DNA from: Allacma fusca
Lineage: Eukaryota > Arthropoda > Collembola > Symphypleona > Sminthuridae
Length of the DNA: 64,000 bases
NCBI GenBank assembly: GCA_947179485.1
Contig: OX359245.1
Coordinates: 19,827,067-19,891,066 of the forward strand
Direction of reading: 5' to 3'
Of the stretch, positions 14,901 to 27,290 are shown piece after piece; the stretch's first letter is position 1; each line of letters begins with the position of its first letter. A program made the translations under genes and the position numbers. The notes beneath the pieces are model-generated. The model made no database searches. It was not told the origin of the DNA and saw nothing but the letters and a program-made list of their open reading frames with translations.

Positions 14901-17900
14901 GGAGTAAGAAAGTGGTAATTTGTACAAGGGGTATATGAAATGTCCCTAGCATTTACCTATACGTTTTCCAGTTGTATAGAGAAATAATAATTATCATCAT
15001 GTACACGGTATTGAGCCAAGGAGGTGAAAAGTTATCTGAATTTGTCGTCTATGGTTGTGCTACAATTATTTTTATGGAGAATTTTTTCTTGATCTTCCAT
15101 TTTGCTTGTTCCTATCATTAATTCTTGAAACTGTCCATGTCGATAGGAGGGTGATGAGATGAGGTTTTGTAGAAGATGTAAGGTCCCTTGAGTCGTATGT
15201 AATGTTCCAATAAAACTTGTATAAATGCTAGTCCGTGAACATTTCATAATGATGTTGGCAAAAGGAATGCCTTTGGAAAACAAGTTAACAAATAAGACAG
15301 CAACGAGTTTATAGTTTTGTCATTTCCAGGTATGTACTATGTTAATTAAACGGCCAGTAACATACAAAGAGTGGGAAATTTTCCAATAATTTTCGCGCCC
15401 TCAAGCAGATATCAAACATTCTTTTGGAATTGTTTTTCCCTGGGATTTTTCATCATTTCATTTGGCTTTATGGGAATTTAATAGGAGGATATTTTTCAAT
15501 ACAAATGTCTTGAGCAGAGGTTTCATTTTCAAATTTTTTTTTCCTACTCTCAAATATTTAAGGGTAGGCACAATTTTACGTTGTCGTTCAAGTAATTCAG
15601 AGGGAATTTAAAAATGACGTTGGAGATAATAACAGGAATCCACTTAGTTTATGACGTGTCTCCTCCAGTACCACTTATTGACTTTGTATGTATGAGCTAG
15701 GGATTCCAGTCTATAGATTTCTGTCTTGTTTAAATAACTGCAGTTTGCTATCAAGAATTTATAAAACATGTACAACAACATGTACATTATTTATTTTTTG
15801 TCAGCCGTAAAAATTTATGTTGGCACCTTTTCATTTTTCATTTCTGATAGTTATAGGTATCTACAGAATGTACATTTGGAACATAGTATTGCTACACGAA
15901 ATTCTACGGAGTTTCAAGTAACCTTTTATATACACAAGTTAATGAGAGCTATATCCCGGAACACAGGATCAACAATCTTTTCGTTAATCAAAGGTTTAGC
16001 AAATATTTTTAGAAAATGAATTGATGTAACAAATACGGCGACATTGGCAATCTTATTAATGCTTAGAATAAATCTGGCACACAAGCTGAGCATCTATATG
16101 CCATGAATGTGCTTGAAATTATCAAATGTGATCAAACATCTTGTACGCGACGTACTGTAGCATTTATTTGCAATCCGTTTTGGATGTTTTGTAAACGCTG
16201 CTTCACCTCCTGCATGCATCCTTGTGAGATGTAAAGTCTTTACTTTTTCGGACAACTGATAAATACAACCGATATAAAAAATTCGTGTACATCATGTTGT
16301 AGTTGATTTTTTTGTACATTTTTTCCCAAATGCTAACATAAAATTATACCTGTAGCAATGACTTCCAAATTTCAAGCTTCCCTGGCCAAATGTGTAAGAC
16401 AAGATCTTGCTTATACCTTATCGAAACGCATACGTTCCTGAACGCATGCATTCTGGCACACTGCAGTAATAAGTGATGAGGCACAAAAATTACGATAATT
16501 TTATTAAATGACTTCCAAAGAAGTTATAGGCAGTAAAGGAGGACACTGCATTTTCTAAAGCTATAATCATGCAGATATAGATACCAGATACACAACTATG
16601 TATGAACAACTGTCGTGTCCTATTCTCCTGCAATTTCCTCTGGTAACAGCCCCTAAAAGGATGGGTTTGACCACTTTCTTGTGCTACATATTAACTCCCA
16701 GAAAATAATAATTTGATATTGTGACTAAATTGTAGGCTCCATTTGTACCCTTAACGTTGTTTATTACAATTTTCTAAAAAGATGACACGGGAAGGAATAT
16801 TTTGTAGTGTGTTATGATAATTAACAACACCATGATTTGTTTCGGTTCACAGGCAATCAATTACATGCAGCAAGACCTTTCAGTGGCAAAATCGCTGGGC
16901 GACGTCGCTGGAGAGTGCCGGGCCTATGGGAACTTGGGATCCGCATATTTTTCAAAAAATAATTACAAGGAAGCTTTAACTTCGCACAGATATCAACTCG
17001 TCCTCGCAATGAAGTGCAAAGATTCACATGCCGCGGCTGCTGCACTCACTAGTTTAGGTATAATTATATGTTAATTAATCAAAGCCTCAGACCACATGTC
17101 CTGATAATTAAAGCTAACTCATGTAATAATAATGCATCTTTGTGAACCCCCCAATAGGTCATGTGTACACGTCGATAGGAGATTACTCCAACGCCCTTGC
17201 GTCCCACAAGCAATGTGTTCAATTAGTGAAGCAAATGGGAGACCTTCTTCAAGAAGCACGGGAAATTGGGAATGTCGGTGCAGTGTACCTGGTGATGGGT
17301 GATTTTGACAATGCCATTGACTGTCACACGGAGCATCTTCGCATAGCGAAACAATTAGGGAACACAATTGAAGAAGCTAGAGCTTACAGCAATCTCGGAT
17401 CCTCATACCACTACCGACGAAACTACGACCAAGCCATCTCCTTCCATAACCAAGTTCTCAAAATAGCCCAAGACCTTCACGATAAGAACATAGAAGCCAG
17501 GGCGTACGCTGGTCTTGGGCATGCGGCAAGATGCATGGGCGATTACTCCGTGGCCAAAATGTGGCACGAAAAACAATTGGACATGGCTTTAAGTACAAAA
17601 GATAAAGTTGCAGAGGGAAGAGCCTGTTCTAACCTAGGCATAGTCTTCCAACTCCTCAGCGATCACGACGCGGCTTTAAAACTTCACCAGTCTCATCTGA
17701 GCATTGCCATAAGTCTTCATGACAGGGCCGGGATGGGACGGGCCTATGGGAATATAGGTAATGCTTACAATGCAATGGGATACTACGAACAGGCCATTAA
17801 GTATCACAAGCAGGAGTTGGCAATTTCAAAGGAAGTGAACGACCGAAGTTCGGAAGCCTCGACTCAAGGTAACCTCGCCGTGGCTTACCAAGCTTTAGGA

Positions 17901-20900
17901 ATGTACGACAAAGCTCTAGTCCACTACCACAGCCACTTGAATATCTCCCGTGAACTCAAGGATACATCAAGTGAGGCTTGCGCCCTGTTAAATCTTGGAA
18001 ATTGTCACAGTTCCCACGGCGATTTTGCCCAAGCGGTCCCGTTTTATGAAAATTACCTCATGCTCTCCCAAGAACTATCGGATAACGAAGGGGAAGCTAA
18101 AGCCTGTCATTTCCTCGGGTATGCGCACTACTCGTTGGGGAATTTCAAGGAAGCCGTGCGCTACTACGACCAAGACTTGGTACTAGCGAAGGACCTCCAA
18201 AACAAGAACAATATTGCACGGGCGTACTGCAATCTAGGCCTAACTCATTTAGCCCTTGGGAATTTAGATAATGCCTTAGAATGCCAGAGGTTATTTCTCG
18301 CCGTTTCGCATTCTTTAAAGAACATGTCCAGTAAATTTCGTGCGCTTGGAAACATCGGCAATATTCTATTGAAAACTAAACAACCGGAGGAGGCTATTAA
18401 AATATACCAGAAGCAGGTTATGCTAGCGAAAACAAGTGGGGATAAATCACTAGAGGGGAGTGCTTATGGAGCAATGGGCATGGCTCAAAGGGCTGTGAAG
18501 CGCTTTGACTTGGCGCTTGGATTCCACACCCAAGAACTGACGGTCTTTCAAGAAATCAATGATGTTAGGGGTGAGTGCCGAGCGCATTGTAACATTGGGA
18601 CTGTGCATATGTCACTAGGGAATTACACAAGTGCCATTAAATCCTACGAAGAGATGCTAGAGCGTGCCAAAGACTTGAAAGATGCTGTGAGTGAAGCGCA
18701 TGCCAATGGCAATCTAGGGATCGCACGTATAAACCTCGGGAATTATTCGGATGGCATCAATTTCTTCGAACAGCAGTTATCAGTTCTGGAGTCCCTTTTG
18801 GTGACGGTGACCCAGTCCAGTGCCAATAGTAATGGGATTTTAAATTCATGCATGGTCGAAAAGGGACGAGCGCTGAGTAACCTCGGCGACTGCTACAGCG
18901 CACTTGGTGATCACGAGCAATCAATTCAGTACTATGAAAGGTCCTTACAAATCTCAACGAAAAATCTTCGTGAGCAGGAGCGCATTTTTCGGTCACTGGG
19001 TCAATGCAACAAAGCGCTAGGGAATTTCCCCCAAGCTACTCACTACTTCGAAAAACGTCTTCATCTTGTAACCTCTGCTAATTCCCTTTCTGATTCCGAA
19101 TCTCTGTCATCTACTGACTCAGCTGCGGAAAAAGCAGGCGCACACGAAGATCTAGGAAACACCCACCTGGATATGGGGAATTTCGACCAAGCTCTTAATT
19201 CTTATCAGCAACAACTGGAAGTTGCTAAGGAGAACCAGCATCGAGGAATGGAATCAACGGCGGTATCCAATCTGGGAAAAGCATTTCATCTAATGAGCAA
19301 TCACTCTGAAGCCCTGCGCTATCACGAAATGGATTTAAGGATTTCCGAAGAAATTAAAAGTCTTTCCGGACGATCACGTGCAATCCGTAACATAGGTGAC
19401 GTTTATGAGTCCATGGGAAATTTCGAACAAGCTCTCCGATGCCAAGAGCAGCACTTGAGCTTAGCAAGTCAAGTTGAAGACAATTTAACAAAAGCAACCG
19501 CTTTCAGCAGCGTAGGCCGAGTTCACCACGCGCTGGGGAATAATATACAAGCTGTGGCTTACCTCCAACAAGCCTTACAAATTGTAGAGAAATTACCCAA
19601 TGCAGATTTAAACCACAAAACCAAAGAGGAGGAAGCTAAAATCCGTCACTTTTTAGGTCTCGCCCTCTGGCGGCACGGAGACTTAGAAACCGCATTAGTC
19701 CACTTAGAAAAGTCCACGGACTTGCTAGAGATGGTTCGTATTCACGCTGGGAGCACTGAGAATTCTTTAGCATTATTTGACCGTCAAATTGCTTCTTACC
19801 AAGCGCTGCAACGAATTTTAGTTCCCATTGGTCGCACTGATGTTACCTTGATGGTAGCCGAGAAAAGCCGGAATTTGGCCAATACCAGACTTAAGTTGTC
19901 GCCCAATATCCTAAATTTCCCAGGATACACTTGGAGCCCTAATTCTTTAAATAGTGTGGAAGCTCTTACTCAGAGAATCAATCGACTGCGTTCAGCAGTT
20001 CTGTATTTTAGCATTGCTGGGAGCTATCTGTATTCTTGGTTGCTCATTCCAGAGAGAGGAATTGTGAAATTTCATGAAACTTGCATTGATGACGAGAATG
20101 ATGACGAACTGCCTTCAACAATGGGATCCTTGCTCGAGAAGTACATTCAAGGAACGAGGGATGCGCTAGGAATAGATTTTAGCACGAAAACAACGGAAGG
20201 CGAAGAAAACGATTTATGGTCCCAGCATATGGAAGAACTTGGGGATAAGCTAAATCAGGATGGGGACAAGACCGGGTTTCTACGAATGGTTAGCAGAAAT
20301 CACCGATTCAATTGCAGCAGCTACAGCCTTTCAAGTTTATTCAGCGTTGGAAGTGCTACTGGAAGTGTCAAGTCCAGTCCAGCATCCAGACCAGGATCGA
20401 TCCGGTCGAAAAATAATAATTTCAACTGGCAAGGTCCCAGTTGTCTTCGCTCCTTGTATCAAATGCTCATCGGCCCTTTTGAGGATGAGCTAAATATTTT
20501 AGACAAGACTTGCTTCCGGGAACTTGTGTTAGTTCTGGAGACGGATCTTCTGTTGGTGCCATTTCCGATCCTTCGAGAGTCCCCCAACGACGAGTATTTA
20601 TGCGAAAAGTTCAAATTAATTGTGGCACCATCTATCAGCTCCATCAGAAGTCATGGAAAGTCGAAACAAAATAAGAACGTTGAAATGGGACTCCCCTTGG
20701 TAGTTGGAAACCCATCAATACCTGCCGACGTTGCGGAGCAGTGGGGATGGAAGGAGATTCCACGAGCAGAAAACGAAGCTATTGTTGTTGCAGAGATTTT
20801 ACAGTGTCAGCCATTTTTGGGAAATAATGCTACCAAAGAAAATATCCTCCAGGAAATTTCTTCGGCAGAATGTGTCCACTTTGCCACCCATATTTCTTGG

Positions 20901-23900
20901 AAGCTTTCAGCAATCATTCTTGCTCCTCCCGCGCTCTCTGAATCTCAGGAAGAGGACGCCGCATTTTCTGAGTATTTACTCACCGCAGCTGAAATTTTGA
21001 AGATGAGGATAAGCGCTAAATTAGTTGTTTTAAGTTCCTGCCATGTTCGCGATAAGCATGGAATTGCCAGTGGAGATGGTGTCATCTCATTAGCAAAAGC
21101 TTTGCTTGCTGCTGGAGCCATGTCTGTTATTATTACGTTGTGGCCCGTACCGGAAGCTGCTTCGAAGACCTTCTTTCGGGCTTTATATTCAAGTCTTCTT
21201 CAAGGCTCCAGGGTCAGTCATGCCATTACTGAGGCCATGCTCACTGTCCAACATACGAAACACTTCAGTCATCCCGCAAACTGGTCCGGATATCTTCTGA
21301 TGGGGTCAGATGTTCAACTGAGCCACAAAGTCCCACTTACAAGTCAGAGCCTGTGGGAACTCATGAAGAGTCCTGAAAGATCTCGGGATGCTTTAAGGGT
21401 TACCCTTCATTTGGTAAGCTTTTTAAAAACATCGTTTGACAGTATACCAATTTGTGATTCTTTACTTATTACTTATATTATAAGTCCAGTTATTATAAGT
21501 CTTATAAGTCCAATTAAATTTTTTATAATATGAGGTGTGTAATATGTGAGCATTTTAAGATATTTGATGTACCTTGTACAACTTTTTAAGGAAATTATGA
21601 ATGAACTTGTTCTAGGTTGAGAAATCACTTCAGAGGATAAACAACAGCCAGAATAATGCAATGTACACGACACAGAAAAGCATTGAAAACAAGGTTGGGG
21701 GTGTTAGTGGATGGAAAGATATACTTATGTCTGTTGGATTCCGCTTTGAACCCGCCACAAACGGACTTCCTGCGGCGGTCTTCTTTCCCCAGTGCGATCC
21801 TGGAGAGAAACTAACTAAAGCTAGTGCAAACCTGCAAGCCTTGTTGGGTAACACAAAATTTCCATTTTTAATCGAATAGCTATTATGAATTTCCAATTTA
21901 AATAACTCTTCTTCGCTTTAGTAGTTTATAAATCATCCATAGGAAGTTCTGACAATTTATCTCTCATTGCTTATACAGGACTGTCTCCGCCATCATTACA
22001 TGCTTTGTCGAAGTTACTTTCCACCCCGGAAGCTGGTGATGACGTGATCTCAATTCTGAGACAGGCCATTTCGGAAATGTCACTGGGAGACTCCAATGCG
22101 GATAAGAGTGTGGAAGTTAAGATCAACGTGAAACTTTGGGGCATAGCTGGATGCCACGAGCTACTCGCTTCACTAGGTAATAATCTAAAAATTTACAGTT
22201 TTACATTCACCAAAAACTAATTCTTGAATATGCACACACCTTGCTATCAAATGCATTCGTCACTCCTGTTATTGCTGGAGTGCACAATTCATTTCATGCT
22301 TTTATGTTGAAATGCTACAAAAGCAAGTAATTGTAAGATATATGTTTTTAAATTATGCTGTGGAACTGGGGGGCTGGGGGCAGGAAATTTTAAGAAAAAA
22401 ATTCAAGTCCTTAGATATCTCTCATGATAAATTATACTAAAGGAATGAGAAATTCATGTGGACGCCATTATTAATATTTAATTACTTTTGTTTATCCAGG
22501 ATTTGACCTAATTGAAGTTGGTGAAAACGAGGTTATCCTCGGCGTGGGAAAACACGTTAATTCTCGGATGCTTCAACTCGCTCTACAAGCTACACTAGCC
22601 CTATTTGACTCTCAGCTGGAAAGTAATGACAACTCTTCGTTCAGCCGAAGTTTATCCCTTGAGAGTTTAGAACTCCCGCCAGAGGAACTTTGTTTGTCAT
22701 CAATGCCCCCTGCGGCATACTTGCCCATGCGACAACAAATTCCAATGGGTAAAGGAGCCTTCACAAGTTATGTCCGATCAAGGGGTGAGCCCGACGGCCA
22801 TACCAATTTGAACATATCAATATCCCGAGACCAATTTGAGGTTCACTTCCCTCCGAAACCCGCCGTCCCGCCCATCCAGTCGTCTCGACCCTCAGCACCT
22901 ACTTTAAGCAATGGTCCTCCCGTCCCATCTGTTCGTGCCAATTATCATGGCTTGGTAGTGCAAAGAAATGACAGTTCCTCGAGTGGCAGCTCCATGACTG
23001 ACTGGGAAAATGGCGTTTCAACAGTACGCAGGCGCGCTCCGCCTCTTCCACCGTGTCACCCCGACCCTCTAATTGCCCTGGCCCTTAAAAATACCAACTT
23101 AGGATTCGGTTCTCGAAGTGACAGTGAATTCCTGAGAAGTAATCCGGAAAAGAATTCGAAAAAGGTGACATGGAAGGCGGAAATGATGCCTGAATCGGAA
23201 AACAAACCATGGTTGAAGGTGAGGAATGTTTTCCCCGGGAAATGTCAAGAGAATGGTGCAGTTCATGAACATTCAAATAAACCACTAATGAGGGAACTCC
23301 CACTTAATGAAGTCTACCATGAACGAAACCATGGTTTGGGCCTAGCGCCACCCCTCTCCAAACTTATAATGACAAATCGTTTGAACCTAAGTCAAATTGA
23401 GACAGCCTCAAATGACTGCAAGAGTGATACAGAAGGGGGCGCTATGAGCATGGATGAGTCATTGAGCACATTCGACCAGCTGTCCCTGGCAGAAGATTCT
23501 TGTGCAGAAAGTTCTTCCAAGGCTTTTCCTCCGGTCGCTAGGAAACGTGCCTTTCACGCAAAATCATCAAATCCAATGCCGGATCATAAAAATTTAAGTA
23601 TTAATTTAACGAATCTCGCCGCAGGATCTAGTAGTTCGAGTTCAAAAAGCTCCCCTTCAGATCTTAGTAGGAGAGATGAGGGTGACGGACGATCATTGAC
23701 GGACTCTCAGTATGGGAGCTACTCACCCAGCATGGCTCAGAACAATCTGATTCAATCCGCTGCTGCAGTCTATTTTGCGTCCAGGGTAAACGAATCCATT
23801 CCTGAGAATCTTCCCGCAGCTGCTGTGGCTGCTACGAATAGTTCCACCAAAGATGGCGTCATTCGTGGAATGGATAAAGTGTCTGCTGTTTTATTTGGAA

Positions 23901-24073
23901 AGGGAAGCAACATTACCCACATGGTAAATGCCATTGAAATGAGAAACTCGAGGGAAAAGGATCGTGAACCAGGCGAAAGCAGACCCCGGAGTGCTAAGCA
24001 TTCTCCTGTTAGAGCCAAAGCAAATATCCCAGTTAACCTTAGCAGTTGCGGACAGAAGTCTTCCGAATGCTAA
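5931..24073 (+). CDS. TTC28: Tetratricopeptide repeat protein 28 (TPR array plus CHAT domain), 5' exon missing
   Basis: Eight exons join in phase: 5931-6206, 10675-10822, 14134-14360, 16853-17057, 17158-21413, 21616-21847, 21979-22176 and 22500-24073 (stop TAA). They encode 2371 residues without the first exon. All introns begin GT and end AG. Order: a three-TPR co-chaperone-like start (ILYSNRSAAF, RELNPKW), a long array of about 40-residue TPRs of the GNLG/ALxxHxxQL type, a CHAT peptidase-like domain (about residues 1200-1660), then a serine/proline-rich tail ending in KSSEC. The order and many segments match animal TTC28 (TPRBK). Family knowledge: TTC28 is large, cytoplasmic and midbody-associated, linked to Aurora B and completion of cytokinesis. 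The CHAT residues His1530 and Cys1580 (counted from 5931) both look intact. The start codon is not visible and the initiator exon is unknown. No promoter was identified. Confidence 0.95.
6207..10674 (+). other. TTC28 intron (4.5 kb) between the first two visible exons
   Basis: The donor follows AAATGGTCGAAG and the acceptor is TTCTTTTTAG before CCATACTACCGC. The intron contains one intact MITE (6474-7380). I see no other gene. The open stretch at 8357-8632 has no recognisable domain. Confidence 0.85.
6466..7388. mobile_element. hAT-type MITE, 907 bp, with 8-bp target-site duplication
   Basis: The ends TAGTGCTGCAA (from 6474) and TTGCAGCACTA (to 7380) are exact inverted repeats of 11 bp. They are flanked by the identical 8-mer ATGTGAGG at 6466-6473 and 7381-7388. 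An 8-bp duplication with a TAGxGCTGCAA-like end is the hallmark of hAT transposons. Just inside each end, GTTTCGTTTC/GAAACGAAAC-type motifs are repeated many times in opposite orientation, as expected for subterminal transposase sites. No frame resembles a hAT transposase, so it is non-autonomous. It sits in a TTC28 intron. Confidence 0.92.
10823..14133 (+). other. TTC28 intron (3.3 kb)
   Basis: It lies between a phase-1 donor (CTGAAAG|GTATGC) and the acceptor TCCTTTTAAG before GTAAACTTGAGCC. I see AT-rich DNA only, with no additional exon, RNA gene or clear repeat. Confidence 0.8.
14361..16852 (+). other. TTC28 intron (2.5 kb)
   Basis: The donor is CTTGAAAAG|GTAAAT and the acceptor GGTTCACAG before GCAATCAATTACATG. 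I see nothing else that I can support inside it. Confidence 0.8.
17158..21413 (+). CDS. TTC28: TTC28 giant exon: most of the TPR array and the CHAT core
   Basis: This single 4256-bp exon is open throughout and carries about 1419 codons. It enters after a G in phase 1 (acceptor CCAATAG) and leaves in phase 0 (donor TTG|GTAAGC). It holds more than twenty TPR units with the repeated pattern ARAYxNLG...GNYxxAIxxHxxxL, then a linker and the CHAT domain. The His triad segment HFATHI (His codon 20889-20891) is followed by KLVVLSSCHV (Cys codon 21039-21041), DGVISLAKALLAAGA and ITLWPVPEAASK. These are the landmarks of CHAT (caspase HetF associated with TPRs) domains. The neighbouring exons are 148 to 232 bp, so this exon is unusual for the gene. 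Loss of several introns, perhaps through a reverse-transcribed intermediate, is a possible explanation that I cannot test here. Confidence 0.93.
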
Positions 24074-24782
24074 AAATGTTTTCGAAATCGTCTCTGCCCA
24101 ATTCCGTTCAGAATGAACAACCCCGATGTACTTTTAGATGAATTTTAAAAATATTTACGACAATTTTGCAATAATTTTCCGTTCGCCATTTGTAAATTAT
24201 TTTGTTTTAAACTTCCGGATAATTTGTTGTTATAGACTGACTCGCCTTTTTATATTCAATACATGTTGTAAGGTATAACAAACGAGACTGAAAACTTTGT
24301 GAATATTCCATGTAAATAGTGATTAGACACTTATATTTCGTATGTAATTTTCATGATATTTATAAAAAGAATTACTCGTGAAGTAGTACTGTGAAGCAAT
24401 GAGGCTTTGGGAGATACTCTTTTGTGTACTTACTTGTTTGGCTATGCATGCACTTACAGTGCATACTAATGTACAGGTCACATGCATGACACAGGGTATA
24501 ACCCTTTATAGTTGGATAGTGGTTATTTATTGTTACTTGAATTGTGCTCTGCATATGAAGTAAAATCTTTTTTTACATAAAAACAACTCGTACAATTTGC
24601 AAATTTTTGTTGCCATAAACTTATCATTTGCGTTCAGCAGCTAGCATTGAAAGTAATTTGTTACAGCATTAACACCTGTCGGGAGAATTATGTGCATGTG
24701 TTAGAACACTATAGGTTTGCTCGTTGGTGCTCGAATACATGATGCTCTAATTTTAACCTCACAACTCGTTGCATAACAGACA

Positions 24783-24788
24783 AATAAA
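24783..24788 (+). terminator. Candidate polyadenylation signal for TTC28
   Basis: AATAAA lies about 710 bases after the TTC28 stop codon. A second AATAAA lies at 24998-25003. Either could end the transcript; without cDNA the choice is open. Confidence 0.4.
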
Positions 24789-25289
24789 TGCTATAAGGCC
24801 GTCTTGTCGGAAAATCTAAATCAAAATGTTAAATCAAAGTAAAATGTTTGTTACCATCTAAATATGCAATTATGTATATTTTTTTACAATGTTTTTGTTT
24901 TACACCGGAAAACTAATATTCTTATTATTGGATTAGATAGGATCTAAAATCTATACTACAATGTTTTTGTACAATTTGTAGAATTTGGAGAAATCCAAAT
25001 AAACGCAATATGTGAATTCATTGAGGGGAGCATACTATGAGAAAGATTCCAAACAATACTATTCAATATGACAGGTTCAAATTTTAATGCCTGTTGATTT
25101 TATTGAATCATTAATGAGAACTTTTGCTGCTGTAAAATTTATTCCAAAATCTTAGTTCTTCTGGTATTTGAGTAAAAATATTAATTTGTTAAAAAAATTA
25201 TTGTTTTTGTAATAATTGAGTACATTACTACTGTAAAGTTGCACCCCAATGTCCTCCAGGTTTAAAATACAAAAATGCTTTTCCACACA

Positions 25290-25830
25290 GTTGGGACTGA
25301 CAATGAATGTCAACAACAGGTTTGCATGATTAATAAATATATTGCATTGAACCGTTGTTGTACGCAACTACTGATTTTTGTAAGTTTCAACTATGTACGT
25401 GACACAGTAGTTGAGATTGAAGGTAAAACGCAAGAAACTGATAATTTTGATCAACCAGGAAAAATACCATCAGTCCCAACACAAAGCTTTGGAAGCATAC
25501 TGGAAACACAAAAATATGGAGAGAAGTTCCTTTGAGAATAAATATGACTAAATGCAATGGATGACTGAGAGGGTATTTAGATTCAATGTATGATGAAGTC
25601 AAATAAAAATCATCGTCCAAATCTGAATTTTCTTCGTAGGTAAATAGATGTTCATCACTGTCTTGTAAACTGGGCAAACACCTGCAAAATCCATAAAAAT
25701 TCTGTTAATTACTGCTTTTTAGAATTCAACTCTGCTTACTCTAGTGTTAGCATAAATATTTTCAAAGTGGTTTGAAAGCAGTGTAATTTCAACTTTTCAA
25801 ATGGAACTATTTTTTAAAATAAGGTTTGTA
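25290..25830 (-). pseudogene. Truncated, frameshifted copy of the glycine-rich secreted protein gene at 29076-29897
   Basis: On the minus strand, 25520-25677 reads as a degenerate copy of the middle of the intact gene. HLFTYEENSDLDDDFY aligns with HLFAYEANSDSDDDSY, and ESKYPLSHPLH with VSKYPPSHPLH. Upstream non-coding sequence (25700-25830) aligns with 29880-30000. Downstream sequence (about 25384-25476) aligns with the 3' flank at 28997-29085. The copy lacks everything corresponding to about 29090-29685: the basic region, the intron and the whole glycine-rich exon. The start codon reads GCA instead of ATG, a base is missing in the signal-peptide region, and the original frame hits stops soon after. 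I infer a tandem DNA duplication followed by an internal deletion, since flanks as well as exon sequence are shared. Confidence 0.8.
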
Positions 25831-26007
25831 GATGAAATATTTAAACGCATTAACAGCGATTCTTCTCATGCTATTACTGATCCCATATGTTTTTGCCATT
25901 TTCTGACTCCTAAGTATGCATTCGATAACGCGGGTTGCGTATCATCTTTTTAGGGACAGCGGCGACAGCGCTATCGCCACTTATGGGTTTGTCCGGTGTG
26001 TTCGTCC

Positions 26008-26329
26008 TAGGGATGTCAATGGTCTGGTCCGGACCATTTATAATGGTCCGTTATTGGTCTGGTCCGGTCTGATCCAAAACTTGGACCAGACCAGATACAA
26101 TTGGTCCAGCTTCAGGACCAGACCACAAGGACCATGGTCCAAAAAGTATGCAAAATAAAAAATTATGAGTTAACAAAATCCCATGGAACGAATTAAAAAT
26201 GGCATTTCTGGTAATAAAACAAGAATTTCACTGGATAAAATGTGATTGTTGAATTGCACTCTATGGTTTTCTGGACCATGGTCCGGACCATGGTCTTTGG
26301 TCTGGTCGGGGCACTTGATTCCATCCTGA
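26008..26329. mobile_element. Decayed MITE-like element rich in GGTCC/GGACC palindromes
   Basis: The left end reads TAGGGATGTCAATGGTCTGG and the right end TTGATTCCATCCTGA, an imperfect inverted match. Between them GGTCCGGACC, GGTCTGGTCC and GGACCATGGTCC recur on both strands near each end. I see no matching target-site duplication, so either the limits are imprecise or the element is old. A hAT relationship is suggested only by the TAGGGATGTCAA-like end. Confidence 0.55.
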
Positions 26330-27059
26330 ATACTTTGAATTTACATCGAATTTTTCATACAGTAGCTAAATCATATACGTATGTAACAGTATCTGTCGTT
26401 TACGCCGGGCTGGTTTATTCGTGATGCTTTTTCTTGACACAATGAGGCGTTCGTGGTGACTAAGGGATGCTTATTAGGGATATGTACATACATAATAAAA
26501 ACAGATCTCACAATGTCCCTATTCTAGTCTTGACTTCCAGTCAGTCTTCCTGGCTTTATTTTGGAAGTCCAGATGAGTCTCAGTCTTCATAATTTTCCAA
26601 TCATTCAGTCTCGGCCGCATTCACAATCAGTCCCCAGTCTGCCCTATTTTCATCTCACTCATTCATTTGAGTGATTCCAGGAGTAGGCAACACGGCTGTA
26701 CATCGAAGAAAGACTTCCTGGTGAACCTGCTGAGTGGTGTGCCCTGTAAGATCCCACTGGGAACTCCAATGGAAACTCATTAATGAACAAACTACTTTAT
26801 AAGTACATCAGTAGATACGAAGTTCTAAAACCTTGGATAGGTGTCATTCTTCTTGAGTGGACAAGTGTCAATATTCTTGAAAAATTGAATTTAAAAACAG
26901 TTTTGGGTAAACGTAAAAATGAGATTTAGACGTTATTTCTATTAAAATAGTGGACGTAGTAAACCTCAGTTTCTTGCAGAAGACTGCATAGCCAAATAGT
27001 GCTAGTTTACTAAAATAATATGCGTCTGACAGCTTTAATAATTGATTGTTACATACTTG

Positions 27060-27186
27060 ATTGCTGACGGTGGTAGGTGGTATGTAAGACTGCCGGTAGG
27101 TGGTATGTGAGGTGGTAGGTGGTATGCAAAATTACCGGTAGGTGGTATGTAAAGTGTTATGTCAGGTGGTAGGTGGTAGGTGGCAG
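27060..27186. repeat. Degenerate minisatellite of GGTAGGTGGTATGT-like units
   Basis: About nine irregular copies of a GGTAGGTGGTATGT-type unit follow each other, with larger units of about 33 bases ending in CCGGTAGGTGG. On the minus strand the run stays open and spells repeated YHLPP peptides. The frame has no start or context suggesting a gene, so I treat this as a simple repeat. Confidence 0.75.
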
Positions 27187-27290
27187 TATTCGGAAATCTG
27201 GTCGGGAAAGTAAAAGCCAGCCCATGATGTTGGTATGAATGAAGTGTGTTATTTAACTGAAAGGTAGTTTTAGTATTTCTCAATGTCAAC

